A program made the translations under genes and the position numbers. Shown here in pieces: positions 1 through 9,800 of a stretch of 64,000 nucleotides of DNA (position 1 is its first letter; every line of letters begins with the position of its first letter). This DNA is from Kalaharituber pfeilii (taxonomy: Eukaryota; Ascomycota; Pezizomycetes; Pezizales; Pezizaceae). The notes beneath the pieces are model-generated. The model saw only the letters and a program-made list of their open reading frames with translations, made no database searches and had not been told where the DNA came from. The stretch is taken from positions 62,001 to 126,000 of the forward strand of contig WHUZ01000122.1 in NCBI GenBank assembly GCA_015179045.1, written 5' to 3'.

Positions 1-362
1 GGCTCAGGCACCTTAGTATCCAAGTGGACGGAACTAGTAACCACAACGTCATCTTCACCTTTTGGACGGGGGCGCACCTAGCCTTCCAGTGCAGTCAGCA
101 GAGGTTTCGCCCAGAAGGCTTTAGAGAATGGGGGGATATGGAGAAGAACTGGAAAAGGACAGCAGAGAATGGGGAGGAGTGGGATGAGTTGGAAAGGTTC
201 TTCTCCGGGATCAGGTTCTAGGGCGCCGTGCGGTTTGCTGTCGGGGAAGTTTGCTTGCCGGGGTGCGAAAGTGTGGAGAAGAGGGGAGGGGGGGGAGGGG
301 GAGATATATAGTGGAACCTCCCTGAGGCAGAAACCGGAAGGTCCGTCCGGAGGTTTCTGGAA
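1..362 (+). mobile_element. 3' end of a LINE (family C) ORF2 plus 3' UTR
   Basis: Positions 24-202 read as the C-terminus of a LINE ORF2. The residues around GAHLAFQC and WGDMEKNWK match the C-terminus of the long LINE at 47.9-51.7 kb (GEHLAFRC, WGDMEKNWK). After the stop there is a purine-rich stretch with a G-run near 280-300 and no hairpin tail of family A or B. The element enters from outside the window and its 3' limit is not defined by a visible duplication. It ends close to, and tail-to-tail with, the minus-strand gene whose stop codon is at 363-365. Confidence 0.6.
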
Positions 363-388
363 TCAGGTGGTAGAAGTAGATAGAAATT

Positions 389-470
389 TCTTTGTTTGTT
401 AAGCCTGTCTCCGGGCTTCGAGGGCTTGCCCAGGGACCCTGCCATGGCCACGTGCTACAAGCGGGGTTAT

Positions 471-504
<34 letters not shown>
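389..504 (+). mobile_element. 5'-truncated A-tail retroposon (116 bp)
   Basis: The insertion ends in about 27 A at 478-504. It is flanked by TAGAAATT at 381-388 and 505-512. The body carries the family A motif (CTGTCTCCGGGC, then ACCCTGC...GCGGGGT) also seen at 824-2242, 12628-13267 and 22986-23479. It lies three to six codons before the stop codon of the host gene. Confidence 0.85.
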
Positions 505-823
505 TAGAAATTCACCTTTTGCGTTAGACTCTTCTAGTGGCATTGTTCCACTTCGTTGCGAATTGTATCGACCTCCACCTCCAGGCATGTCTGGGCCTGC
601 CTCGTCACTAGTCTTTACTTCCGGATACTCCTTTTTCTTTTGCTCAAATCCTAACCTCTTCAATAGATCACCCCAGGCAGGGGTCTCACGCGGATCATCA
701 TACATCATAGGCTCCGAAGCCCATTCTTCAGGGGTTCTAGGCCCCTCCACATAGGGTGGCCACCCAGCAAGCTCTGGCCAATTGGTGCGATGAAATTCCT
801 TCATACGTGCCGAAACAGAGAGT

Positions 824-2242
824 TTTTTTTTTTTTTTTTTTTTATTTCACGTAACCCCGCTTGCAGCTGTTCGCCATGGCAGGGTCCCTGGACCGAAGTC
901 CTTCTGGCCCGGAGACAGGCACCTGTGCAACTACATACAAAATCGTCCCCTGTAAAAACACACAACGATACTATGACTTCGGTGATGTGGAGGAACACAA
1001 AGCGAAAGCCCAATCCCCCAAGAGAACAATTAAGCACGAATACTCAAATATCCCCCCAGAGAATCAAGCAGTCATATCCATCTCCTCCACATCCCTCCCC
1101 TTCCCTTTTCCGTCCACCTTTGTTATTCTGTCCCAGTCATACAAGCACGAGTGGTACCATTTGCCTGATAACCGTACCTTCGCTGGTGTTTGACTATCTG
1201 ATTCTACCTCCCCCTCCAGGTAGATAACAATCGAGCTAGTCTTCTTTCCCTCCCTCCTTTCTTTTCTCACCAACCATCTTGCCGCAACAATCTTCCCCAT
1301 CCATGGGTTCGCCTTTTCCATCCACTCTCTTACTTTCCCAAGTTTCTTCGTCACCGCTATGCCATGCACCACAACTGCCCGGCCAGATTGCGGGAGCCTT
1401 TCTTTCTGGGATGTTCTTGCTTTCGGAGATGATGTTGGAGGCTTCTTGTTCTGCTTGGCGGGGTTGGTACTGGACCCCCTTGCTGCGTTTTTGGATTGAG
1501 AAGCGGTGGACCTTGTTCGGTTTTTCGGTGGTGCTGCTGGAGGTGGGTTGGTTTTTTGTGCTAGGGGTGTATTTGGTGGAATGCTTTGAGAGACGATTGC
1601 TGCATATGACAGCGGAGGTATTGTCTCTGGCTCGGTCTGTGTTTCCCCTTCCTTTTGCCTATAACTTCGCTGTGTGGGAGCATAGTTCTTGCAACGTTCC
1701 CCTTTCGCTGCTGCTGCGAGTAAATCTATGCGCTGGTGTACGTGTCCGAGATAGCCTAGGAACAAGTCTGTTGGTTCGAAGTTTGGTCTTTTCATAAGGT
1801 CTTCTATACATTTCTGGATATGAATAATGATATCTCCCACTGCCTCAAGCATACAAGTCATATTAACTCCACCAAGTTTTTCAATGATTGACTGGAGCAG
1901 TGGGGCCTCGAGACGAGTACTTCTGGCAAGTGTTGTCTTGGCACCTGAAGATGTGTTTTTCGGTGCAGGGCTGCCCAATGCCGCGAATCGATTGGTTCGA
2001 TCCATGGTGGAAGTGCCAAGAAGTCAGGGGTAGTAGTGTGCTTGTCAACGGAGCAGGGAGCTGAAATCTCCTCAAAACTTAACCCCCAAGGGAAACTTGA
2101 GGAGTTGGGTTTTTTGGTATAAAAGTTAGATCTAAAGACTCAGCGCACTGAGAGCTTTCGATCTATGTATGTTTCGCTGGGGGGGACGCTGTGGTTGCGG
2201 AGTGGCTTCCGAGTGCTCGTCCTGTCGAAGTGGTTGTCGCTG
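824..2242 (-). mobile_element. Complete ORF1-only A-tail retroposon (1,419 bp)
   Basis: The element is flanked by perfect 13-bp duplications CGAAACAGAGAGT at 811-823 and 2243-2255. Its 3' end (low coordinates) is a T-run followed by the A hairpin. Its 5' end at about 2242 matches the 5' end of the element at 31326-32677: both carry AACGCTCGTCC/GTGCTCGTCC-like sequence, GAGAGCTTTCGATCTATGTA, and a purine-rich leader with a CTTGGGGG-like box. Between the ends there is one ORF and no reverse transcriptase. Both termini are conserved, so this is a full-length, apparently non-autonomous unit and not a truncated LINE. Confidence 0.85.
1064..2005 (-). CDS. LINE ORF1-type protein (313 aa) of the A-tail element
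   Basis: The only ORF of the 1.42-kb element. Residues about 1-100 are helical (LEAPLLQSIIEKLGG, DLMKRPNFEP). A Pro/Ser/Lys-rich linker follows. A conserved block at roughly 208-285 contains VVVHGIAV, KVREWMEKANPWMGKIVAARW and KTSSIVIYLEG. This beta-alpha-beta pattern resembles the RRM-like part of fungal LINE ORF1 proteins, which bind element RNA; that assignment is inference. The same block recurs in copies at 4.6, 5.4, 12.7, 14.9, 23.3 and 31.8 kb. The reading frame is intact, so this copy may still encode protein. Confidence 0.7.
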   Translation of the reverse strand: MDRTNRFAALGSPAPKNTSSGAKTTLARSTRLEAPLLQSIIEKLGGVNMTCMLEAVGDIIIHIQKCIEDLMKRPNFEPTDLFLGYLGHVHQRIDLLAAAAKGERCKNYAPTQRSYRQKEGETQTEPETIPPLSYAAIVSQSIPPNTPLAQKTNPPPAAPPKNRTRSTASQSKNAARGSSTNPAKQNKKPPTSSPKARTSQKERLPQSGRAVVVHGIAVTKKLGKVREWMEKANPWMGKIVAARWLVRKERREGKKTSSIVIYLEGEVESDSQTPAKVRLSGKWYHSCLYDWDRITKVDGKGKGRDVEEMDMTA

Positions 2243-3113
2243 CGAAACAGAGAGTGATGGCTGAACAATTCCATTCAGGGTCATTAATCGGATGTATCTT
2301 GAGACAATGGTGATGGTGCTATTTGTGATGGCTTGAACAAACTCACGACCCACACCAGCTCGTGGGTTCTTAACAGATATATCCAAATATCGAGAAGCAA
2401 CCGACCATAACATAAGTACTTCTCCATGAGTAAACTGAAAAAAAGAGGAGACAGCATCAGTATCGGGATCTTCGCATCTCTTCTTTGATTTCATGGTTTT
2501 CTTTGCAGTATTTCTCAGATACTCAATCCCAGCTGGGGACCCAAGGTAGCAATGACCAAGAGTCTCAAAGCAGCCTGCAAGAATACCCTGGATTTCGAGG
2601 GTAAGGTCTTTGATGTACTGAAATTCATTGGCAACTTCAACCACACCCGGAGTTTTTGGAGCAAGCAGGGGCAACAAGCTACGGATCAAATCATCTTCCA
2701 AGGCACGGACTTTGATGGTAATGATGCCCACAAGCCAGCGAACTTTCTGCATCCATTCCTCTCGAGTCTATACTTGCTATTAGCCTTTTGCATACTGTAT
2801 GCAGAGTTCTATGCATCAAGCTGTGTTCTATCCCTCTTTGGTATAGCTTGAGATACTCCCATAACGTAGGAATATGGCTACTTACTGTGGATAATTGAAT
2901 CAAATCCAACAACTGACTAGGGAACCATTCTTGGAGGTTTGTTTTATTCCAAGGCATACATGCGGTACCCTCATATGGGTCATCTCCACCATCAGCCAGC
3001 CCTGGTTCAATCTTGACCTTCACCCCCGGGCTGATTGCGGCATTGTCCTTCTTGAGGCGGTCGGAGGTACGACTGGGAGTTTCATTATAACTAGCCTTCC
3101 TTGGAGGGGCCAT

Positions 3114-3600
3114 GGTAGGCTTGATAGATGAGCAGGGATTAGAGTAGAGTAAGATAGCTAATTGGATGGGAGTACAGTGTTTTAGTTATCGTTGTGTAGG
3201 CTTCGTAACAGGGATGATGTTTGTGGAATGGTTGTTGTCATTAACGTTAGGTAGGGGATCTTTATTTTTTAGGAAAAAAATAAAAAATAATAAAAAAAAA
3301 TGCGGCCGCCAAAAATATGGCGGCCGACATGCCAAGGTGTCGGCCGCACTCAACCCCCCCATTTCGGGTGACTTTAGGTCCAGACTACGGCCAGAGGCCG
3401 GAAAGTAATAGTCTGGACACGAGAACAGGTACGTTGCAAAATCTGGGCCGTTTTTTCGGTTGGGTTATCATGACTAATGGTTACCCGGAAAATAACCGAA
3501 TTTCAATAACCGGACGTTGCAAAATCCGCCTAATGGCGAGGTTAAATTCATAGGAAAATAATGAAAATCCCCACCGCCAACCACGTAAGGTGAAATATAA
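3114..3600. repeat. GC-rich foldback and inverted/direct repeats, no gene
   Basis: Positions 3301-3348 form competing palindromes: TGCGGCCG at 3301-3308 pairs with CGGCCGCA at 3341-3348, and CGGCCGACA pairs with TGTCGGCCG inside. GTCCAGACTA at 3378-3387 is inverted as TAGTCTGGAC at 3409-3418. ACGTTGCAAAATC occurs at 3431-3443 and 3514-3526. An A/T-run at 3260-3300 precedes it. This could be a degraded foldback transposon, but I see no clear duplication and no coding sequence. Confidence 0.4.
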
Positions 3601-3960
3601 TAAGAGGAACTACAGGATGAATCACGCCCTTCCCGGCCATACTAGCATCTCCACCAACGAGTCTCTCTCCTCCTCTTTCGCCGGGGGTTCTCTCCCGGCC
3701 CCCTGGCCATTTCCGTCTCCAAACTCAGCGCTCTTCCCATTGTGAGTTGATGTCTCTTCCCCTTCTCCGCACCATCGACACTCCGGGCTCTCCGCTTTGT
3801 TGATCCTGTGAGTTTGCGGATTGGACAGGGTGTCGGTATATGGTGGGACCTCTTTATTACCCGAAGCCATTGGATTGTGGGCCGGATCATCTATGCTATG
3901 TTCCGATCTAAATGTATATGAATTCACTGTGGCGCTGCAAGGGAACGAAAAGCAGACGGG
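3600..3960 (-). mobile_element. Relic of LINE ORF2 C-terminus (B family)
   Basis: On the minus strand near 3620-3800 the text SPECRWCGEGEE..THN matches the zinc-knuckle end of LINE ORF2 seen intact at 5946-6387 and 21694-22141 (PECRWCG, then H and C). The frame is broken and the tail is absent. It is an old fragment. Confidence 0.55.
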
Positions 3961-4239
3961 ACGTCAACTGTGCAGGCAATGGGATCTTGATCAGTCTCTA
4001 TTGTGTCCTGCCCAACTAAGTACTGTATAACGACTTTTAGGGCCTTCATCAGGCCGTTTCCTTTATCTCGTTTTCCTCTGCGCGACTCATATGCATCCCA
4101 TCTATATTGGTTTCCTCTGATGCGTAGAGTCCCTTGTATTTCACTAGTCCCATCTGTGCACTATAGGTAAATATCAATGAACTAGTTGCCTTTCCCTCCT
4201 TCCTCGCTTGTTTCAACAGTTGTAACGGCGGATCATGGT

Positions 4240-4500
4240 CGGGGATCGTGATATACGGAGCGCAGGCAGGCGGCGGTACAGCGGTGGTTCAGCAGGCAGC
4301 GGTTCAGCAGACAGTGATTCAGCAGACAGCGGTTCAGCAGGTCATGACGTTCAGCACCGCAGGAAAACAATCTTACTTAGTGAAAACTAAATACAAGAGG
4401 TTACGTGAAGAGAAACGGAAAAAGAGAATACATGATCATGAACACCGCTATATATGCACCTTGAAAACTCTGCCGAATTCTACCGAATACCTCTGATGTG
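4240..4500 (+). repeat. 15-bp minisatellite within a small ORF
   Basis: Between about 4262 and 4350 a GGTTCAGCAGACAGC-like 15-bp unit repeats about five times with variants. In the + frame it reads as VQQTA-type pentapeptides inside an 82-codon ORF (4248-4496) that then becomes Lys/Arg-rich. I cannot say whether the ORF is expressed. The flanks 3960-4240 and 4500-4590 show nothing recognisable. Confidence 0.4.
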
Positions 4501-4589
4501 CCGGAATGCTTGTCAAAACATCTTAGCATGGTTCCGATTGTCCGTCAGCTGTTATTCCCGTTACAACAGTGATCGAACCCCAGCGATAT

Positions 4590-4810
4590 CTAACAAGCCC
4601 AATTCATGACATCTCCAACCACCTCCGAACATTCCCTAATCTCTGCGCCATGGCTATTCCATAAACAATTATTGCTGAAGTGGTACGTTGTTGTTTTTGG
4701 CTTGTGTCGTAAAGGGCGCTTGCATTTTGCAGTAGAAGTTGCCCTGGTGATACTACCCTTTTCCTTTTGGACAGGGCAATTAAGCAGGCGGATCTCTCTT
4801 CTTAGCATCG
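4590..4810 (-). mobile_element. Decayed ORF1 relic
   Basis: The minus strand encodes AMAQRLGNVRRWLEM in one frame. This matches the conserved ORF1 block (TKKLGKVREWMEKAN; RRDLGKVQRWLGEDN). Frameshifts interrupt it and no poly(A) tail is visible. Upstream Lys/Pro/Thr-rich text fits the ORF1 linker. Confidence 0.5.
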
Positions 4811-5075
4811 CTGGGTGGCTGACGGTAGCCGTGGGGATGATGTGGAGGCTTGAGCAGCTGCTTCTGCATATGAGGGCTGCTCTGTTTGCGTATCCGCATC
4901 ATGCGTAGGTGTGTAGATTGTGTCATCATAGTATTGTCCAGCTCAAAGTCCAGACCTACGTTAAAGAGCTTTACTTACAGTATGCGTGTTTGCACAACTT
5001 GGCGGATCCGATTTTGAGGGACTGCTGTTTCCTCCCGTCGACTCTAAGAGGGCAGAAGAGTGATCAATCTAGCAG

Positions 5076-5172
5076 GTTTTTTATTTATTTATTTTTTTTT
5101 TTTTAATATCATTACTCGCATGCCGCCCTTGGGGCCATGGCGAGGGTTTAGTTACAAAGGAGAAAAAGGAAA
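5076..5172 (-). mobile_element. B-tail retroposon end
   Basis: A T-rich run at 5077-5104 is followed by the B hairpin read on the minus strand (CTCGC...GCGAG) and a short 3' UTR. A second B element is nested in it from 5186. The 5' limit is not visible. Confidence 0.65.
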
Positions 5173-5185
5173 GAAAGGGGAGAGA

Positions 5186-5571
5186 TTTTTTTTTTTTTTT
5201 TTTTTTATATATCATTTCTCGCGTGCCGCCCTATGGGCTATGGCGAGGGTCTATTAAAAGAACTAACTACTCGTCTAATTACATGTGAGTCCCACGTACT
5301 TCTCTGGTGTTGTGGGTGGGTCAATGCTGGGGACATCTTCCTTCCTTCACCTGTCCCACTCGTATCGGCAAGCCCTCAGCCATCTTCCTCCAAGTCTCAC
5401 CCTGTCCATTTCCTTGTCTTCCTCCAGGTAGACCACCACCGAGCTTGTCTTCTTCCCCTCCTCTTGCAGTGTCTTCTTGTTTCTAAGCCATCTTATCCCT
5501 GCTGTCTTTCCCATGGCTTTGTTGTCTGTCTCCAACCATCTCCGAACTTTCCCGAGATCCTTTCTCAGGGC
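5186..5571 (-). mobile_element. 5'-truncated B-tail ORF1 element
   Basis: A poly-T run at 5186-5206 and a B hairpin precede the C-terminal half of an ORF1 (minus strand: LRKDLGKVRRWLETDN, KTSSVVVYLEE). Imperfect duplications GAAAGGGGAGAG (5173-5184) and GAAAGGAGAGAG (5572-5583) flank it. The ORF1 sequence is closest to the protein of the 31.3-32.7 kb element. Confidence 0.7.
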
Positions 5572-5787
5572 GAAAGGAGAGAGAGAAATAAGAGATATAA
5601 GAAAAGGAGTCACTGCTAATGTCACTGACCGGGATCTGGCGCACTTCTGGAATTGAAACAACAGCCTCCTGTAAGGCCAAATCTTCATAGAAGATAACCA
5701 AATTGCACATACAGCTTGGAGAGGTATAGAAAAGTAACTTCCGCATCTCAGTTAGCCAATTGGAAATTTTGAATGATACTCTATGGT

Positions 5788-5790
<3 letters not shown>

Positions 5791-5822
<32 letters not shown>

Positions 5823-5860
5823 CACGTGACCCCGCTTGTAGCTGTTCGCCATGGCAGGGC
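5791..5860 (-). mobile_element. Micro-retroposon, A type (70 bp)
   Basis: The insertion is 32 T plus a 38-nt body holding only the A hairpin. Perfect 13-bp duplications ACTCTATGGTGGT lie at 5778-5790 and 5861-5873. In sense orientation the body starts GCCCTGCC and ends GGGGTCACGTGA before the A-run. The copies at 20102-20164 and 47717-47786 have the same body. Confidence 0.9.
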
Positions 5861-5945
5861 ACTCTATGGTGGTAGTTGCCCAATTCAGCATCTGAAGCCT
5901 ATGTAGGTGTAAAATGGCAAGATGGATATTTATGACCTTGAGCAA

Positions 5946-6387
5946 TTTTTTTATTTTTTTTTTATTTCATTAATCGCGTGCCGCCCTATGGGCTATGGCG
6001 ATGTTTAAGTACATGGATAAGAAAAATTAGGAAAAGAAAAAATTATATATATCTAGTCCTCCCCAGCCCACTCCAATATCTCCACCAGATTCGTGTCTTT
6101 CTCCACCTGCCTTATACCTTCTGCGCCTTTCGTGTTCTTTCGGTTCCAGGCGATGCAGTTGCTCCGTATGTGTTCCCAATTCTCTGGCGCCTGGCCACAC
6201 CATCGGCATTCCGGTGAATCCGCCTTCCCTATCTTGAATCTCCATTCCTTGAGGCCTTTGTTCCCCAGAATTCCGGCCATGGTGGCCAGGTATCGGCGCT
6301 TGTCTGCTCGTTGTGTCGGTCGGTAGTTTAGCTCTGCCTGGTTTCTCTCCGCGGCTCTCCTCGCCTTGTAGTCCTGTCTTATCCCCG
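5946..6387 (-). mobile_element. 5'-truncated LINE (B family), ORF2 C-terminus
   Basis: Duplications GACCTTGAGCAA lie at 5934-5945 and 6388-6399. The minus strand encodes the ORF2 end at 6280-6053: GILGNKGLKEW, then a C-X2-C-X8-H-X4-C knuckle (PECRWCG...HIRSNC), then LVEILEWAG. The 3' UTR and B hairpin (ATCGC/GCGAT outer stem) follow, then the T-rich tail at 5946-5965. The coding end is intact, so the copy is young. Confidence 0.85.
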
Positions 6388-6399
6388 GACCTTGAGCAA

Positions 6400-6853
6400 G
6401 TGCATATACCTTCTATAGTATGTATTCGAGAGATCTGGAATGTTTCATGATAATTGGATACATATGGATTATATACAGACTGAATATCACAGTTTGCTTC
6501 TAGCAGTGAAAATATAGGTATGGATATTAGCTCACTACTTGTTCCATATGGATGCTCACAATTTGGCGTGGTCAAATACCAAGGGAAACGAAAAACGGGT
6601 CAAGACATAGAAGTGTATCAAGAGATGACAGGATGCGTCAATGAGGCATTGCAACAAACACGCCATGGAGTGGCCTGCCCTGAACGTACTATTAATAACT
6701 GGGCGCCACCGAATGGCAAACAACAGTGATAATATAGTCATTGAATAAGCAAGAAGAAAATTCGCCACATTCGAGTAGGTTATAAAAAGGGGCTAGGATA
6801 TCAAACAGAAAAGAAAGGCCCCGAGCAGTGTCTCAAGACACGCTTGACATTGG
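6400..6853. other. No gene seen
   Basis: I find no supported gene or repeat here. It is the 3' flank of the minus-strand NLR gene and probably holds its 3' UTR and polyadenylation signals. Confidence 0.4.
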
Positions 6854-9800
6854 CTACACTATCATAGCATCCTCCCCAGCATCACTGATTCCCGGTTCAA
6901 CTACAGGCTCTCCAAAAGCTTCATGTTGTCTAAGCAGGCGAAAATTGAGTGGATCGAGCCCGGTCACGCCCTGAATGTTTATATTCTGGAGGACGAGTCT
7001 GTTTTGAGGCACTGCCCATAGGCAGGTGATATCCAGGGAGTGACTTGCCTTGTGTTGTACGTGCCACACATAAATTGTATTACTACAACCCACTGCTAGA
7101 TGCAGAGCATTGGGATTGGTCGCCCATGCAAGAGAAGTGATAAAAGTGTGAAAGCAGGTGATGCTGGCCATAGCCTGTTGACGTTGAACTGACCATAGCC
7201 GTACAGTGTAATCCCTACTGCCGGAAGCAAGCAGCTGACCATCAGGAGAGAAGGCTACAGCATTCACCGAGTCACTATGGTCCTGGAAGGTATGGATAGC
7301 CTCTTGACGTTGGACTGACCATAGCCGTACAGTGTTATCATAACTGCCGGAAGCAAGCAGCTGACCATCAAGAGAGAAGGCTACAGCATCCACCAAGTGA
7401 CTATGGCCCTGGAAGGTATGGATAGCCTCTTGACGTTGGACTGACCATAGCCGTACAGTGCAATCGCTACTGCCGGAAGCAAGCAGCTGACCATCAGGAG
7501 AGAAGGCTACAGCCGCCACCGACTCACTATGGGCCTGGAAGGTATGGATAGCCTCTTGACGTTGGACAGACCATAGCCGTACAGTGCAATCGCTACTGCC
7601 GGAAGCAAGCAGCTGACCATCAGGAGAGAAGGCTACAGCATACACCGGGAAGCTATGGCCCTGGAAGGTATGGATAGCCTCTTGATGTTGGACTGACCAT
7701 AGCCGTATAGTCCTATCACCACCGCCAGAAGCAAGCAGCTGACCATCAGGAGAGAAGGCTACAGCATTCACCCAGATACTATGACCCTGGAAGGTATGGA
7801 TAGCCTCTTGACGTTGGACTGACCATAGCCATATAGTACTATCATCACTGCCAGAAGCAAGCAGCTGACCATCAGGAGAGAAGGCTACAGCATTCACCCA
7901 GTCACTATGGCCCTGGAAGGTATGGATAGCCTCTTGACGTTGGACTGACCATAGCCGTACAGTATCATCAATACTGCAAGAAGCAAGCAGCTGACCATCA
8001 GGAGAGAAGGCTACAGTATTCACCGGCTTACTATGACCCTGGAATGTATGGATAGCCTCTTGACGTTGGACTGACCATAGCCGTACAGTGCAATCCCTAC
8101 TGCCGGAAGCAAGCAGCTGACCATCAGGAGAGAAGGCTACAGCATCCACCGACTCACTTTGGCCCTGGAAGGTATGGATAGCCTCTTGACGTTGGACAGA
8201 CCATAGCCGTACAGTATTATCATTACCGCCGGAAGCAAGCAGCTGACCATCAGGAGAGAAGGCTACAGCATTGCTATGGCCCTGGAAGGTATGGATAGCC
8301 TCTTGACGTTGGACTGACCATAGCCGTACAGTATCATCAATACTGCAAGAAGCAAGCAGCTGACCATCAGGAGAGAAGGCTACAGCATTCACCCAGTCAC
8401 TATGGCCCTGGAAGGTATGGATAGCCTCTTGACGTTGGACTGACCATAGCCGTACAGTGTTATCATTACTGCCGGAAGCAAGCAGCTGACCATCAGGAGA
8501 GAAGGCTACAGCATCCACCGGGAAGCTATGGCCCTGGAAGGTATGGATAGCCTCTTGACGTTGGACTGACCATAGCCGTATAGTCCTATCACCACCGCCA
8601 GAAGCAAGCAGCTGACCATCAGGAGAGAAGGCTACAGTATATACCGAGCCACTATGGCCTTGGAGGGTACGGATAGCCTCTTGACGTTGGAGTGACCATA
8701 ACTGTACAGTATTATCATCACTGCCGGAAGCAAGCAGCTGACCATCAGGAGAGAAGGCTACAGCATTCATCGACTTGCTATGGCCCTGGAAGGAAGGCCT
8801 TTCCCCAAACGATACAAGGCCCATGCTAGCTTTACTTAAGTCTGCCTCTCTAAGCCAGATTTGATGCATACGAACCTGCTCCCCATAGCACTAATGTATT
8901 AGATTGGATAGGTATAATGAGTTCTAGTTGGAATGTACAAACCTGATCTAGATCTGCATTTTGCAATTGAGCCCGCTCGAAAAAGCCACCACTTAGATCA
9001 GCTCTGGGGATCTTTATCCCGCGCAAATCATAACCATGAAAGTTCTTTCGACTTCTAACTAGGATTGTGATTGCATTCGCTGCCGCTGTGGAAAAAGTAA
9101 TGTCGATTTTGGATCGCTCAACTAAGGCTAGAAGATTGTCTTGTAATACCCTCGCTCTCTCAACTATGAAGTCAAGAATACCGGGATCATCAACAAGGTG
9201 AAACTCGTTGATTAATGCAGCTGCTTCACAATTTTTGAATAGTTCATCCTGCCAAATTACTTCAGCTACTAAATAGTCCCGAAGCGACTTGTGTAAAAAT
9301 CGATATGAATCCCCCTGTCGAATAAGTGGTGAACTAAGGCGCAAAATCCGTATTTTGTCATCATCGTTTGCTAAAAATCGTTTCCAGGCGGACTGATCCT
9401 GTGCAATAGAATTTGAGAAAATATCAATGGCGGGGGCATAGGTTGCTTCTAGCACCTGATGACGATAGAGAGCCAGTGCAAACTGTTGACAATAGCATCG
9501 TGCGTGGAGGCTGAAGTTGACCTCATCTAACAGAGTGTATGCATTACGCTGGGTTTCTGGTAGTTGAATAGTATCCAAACGGGCATGTGCTCGGTCTAAC
9601 CAATAGGTAATAAATTGTTCGTATAAATTTGCACGTGTGATCCTGTCTCTGCCTTGAACTGGTCTCACAGTCATAGCCATCTTGAGGAGGAAAGGGTTGC
9701 TCATCAAGGCAAACACATCGGGTTTTGAGATATACTGCTCATATTCCTCCACTGAATGGCCAGGTCTAGCCTCTACAAATTGCGAAATATACTTCCTAAT

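Larger units (their letters stand above)
363..3113 (-). pseudogene. Unknown-function gene split by two retroposons
   Basis: I do not recognise the protein. Exon 1 runs 3113-2886, then an intron at 2885-2768 (GTAAGT donor, CTAAT branch-like site, TATAG acceptor), then exon 2 from 2767. The reading frame runs into a retroposon whose right duplication is 2243-2255, resumes in the same frame at 810, meets a second insertion at 389-504, and resumes at 380 to a stop at 363-365. Without the two insertions and one duplication copy each, the frame is open for about 358 residues. The N-terminus is basic and carries a VKIEP sumoylation-like motif; the middle is helical; the end is Gly/Pro/Glu-rich. The original gene was therefore intact until recently. 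As it stands, the reading frame runs into element 824-2242 after exon-2 residue 175 and a fusion stop follows. Confidence 0.65.

Noticed and set aside
1279..1797. 172-codon + ORF with hydrophobic runs
   Set aside because: Antisense of ORF1 at 1064-2005, whose conserved block fixes the coding strand.
2741..2768. 28-bp intron (GTATGC..TATAG) in the gene at 363-3113
   Set aside because: Too short for a normal fungal intron; a 118-bp intron with a GTAAGT donor at 2885 gives the same frame.
5791..5860. Micro-insertions as simple poly(A) microsatellites
   Set aside because: Perfect 13-15 bp duplications outside a shared non-repetitive body show they are insertions.
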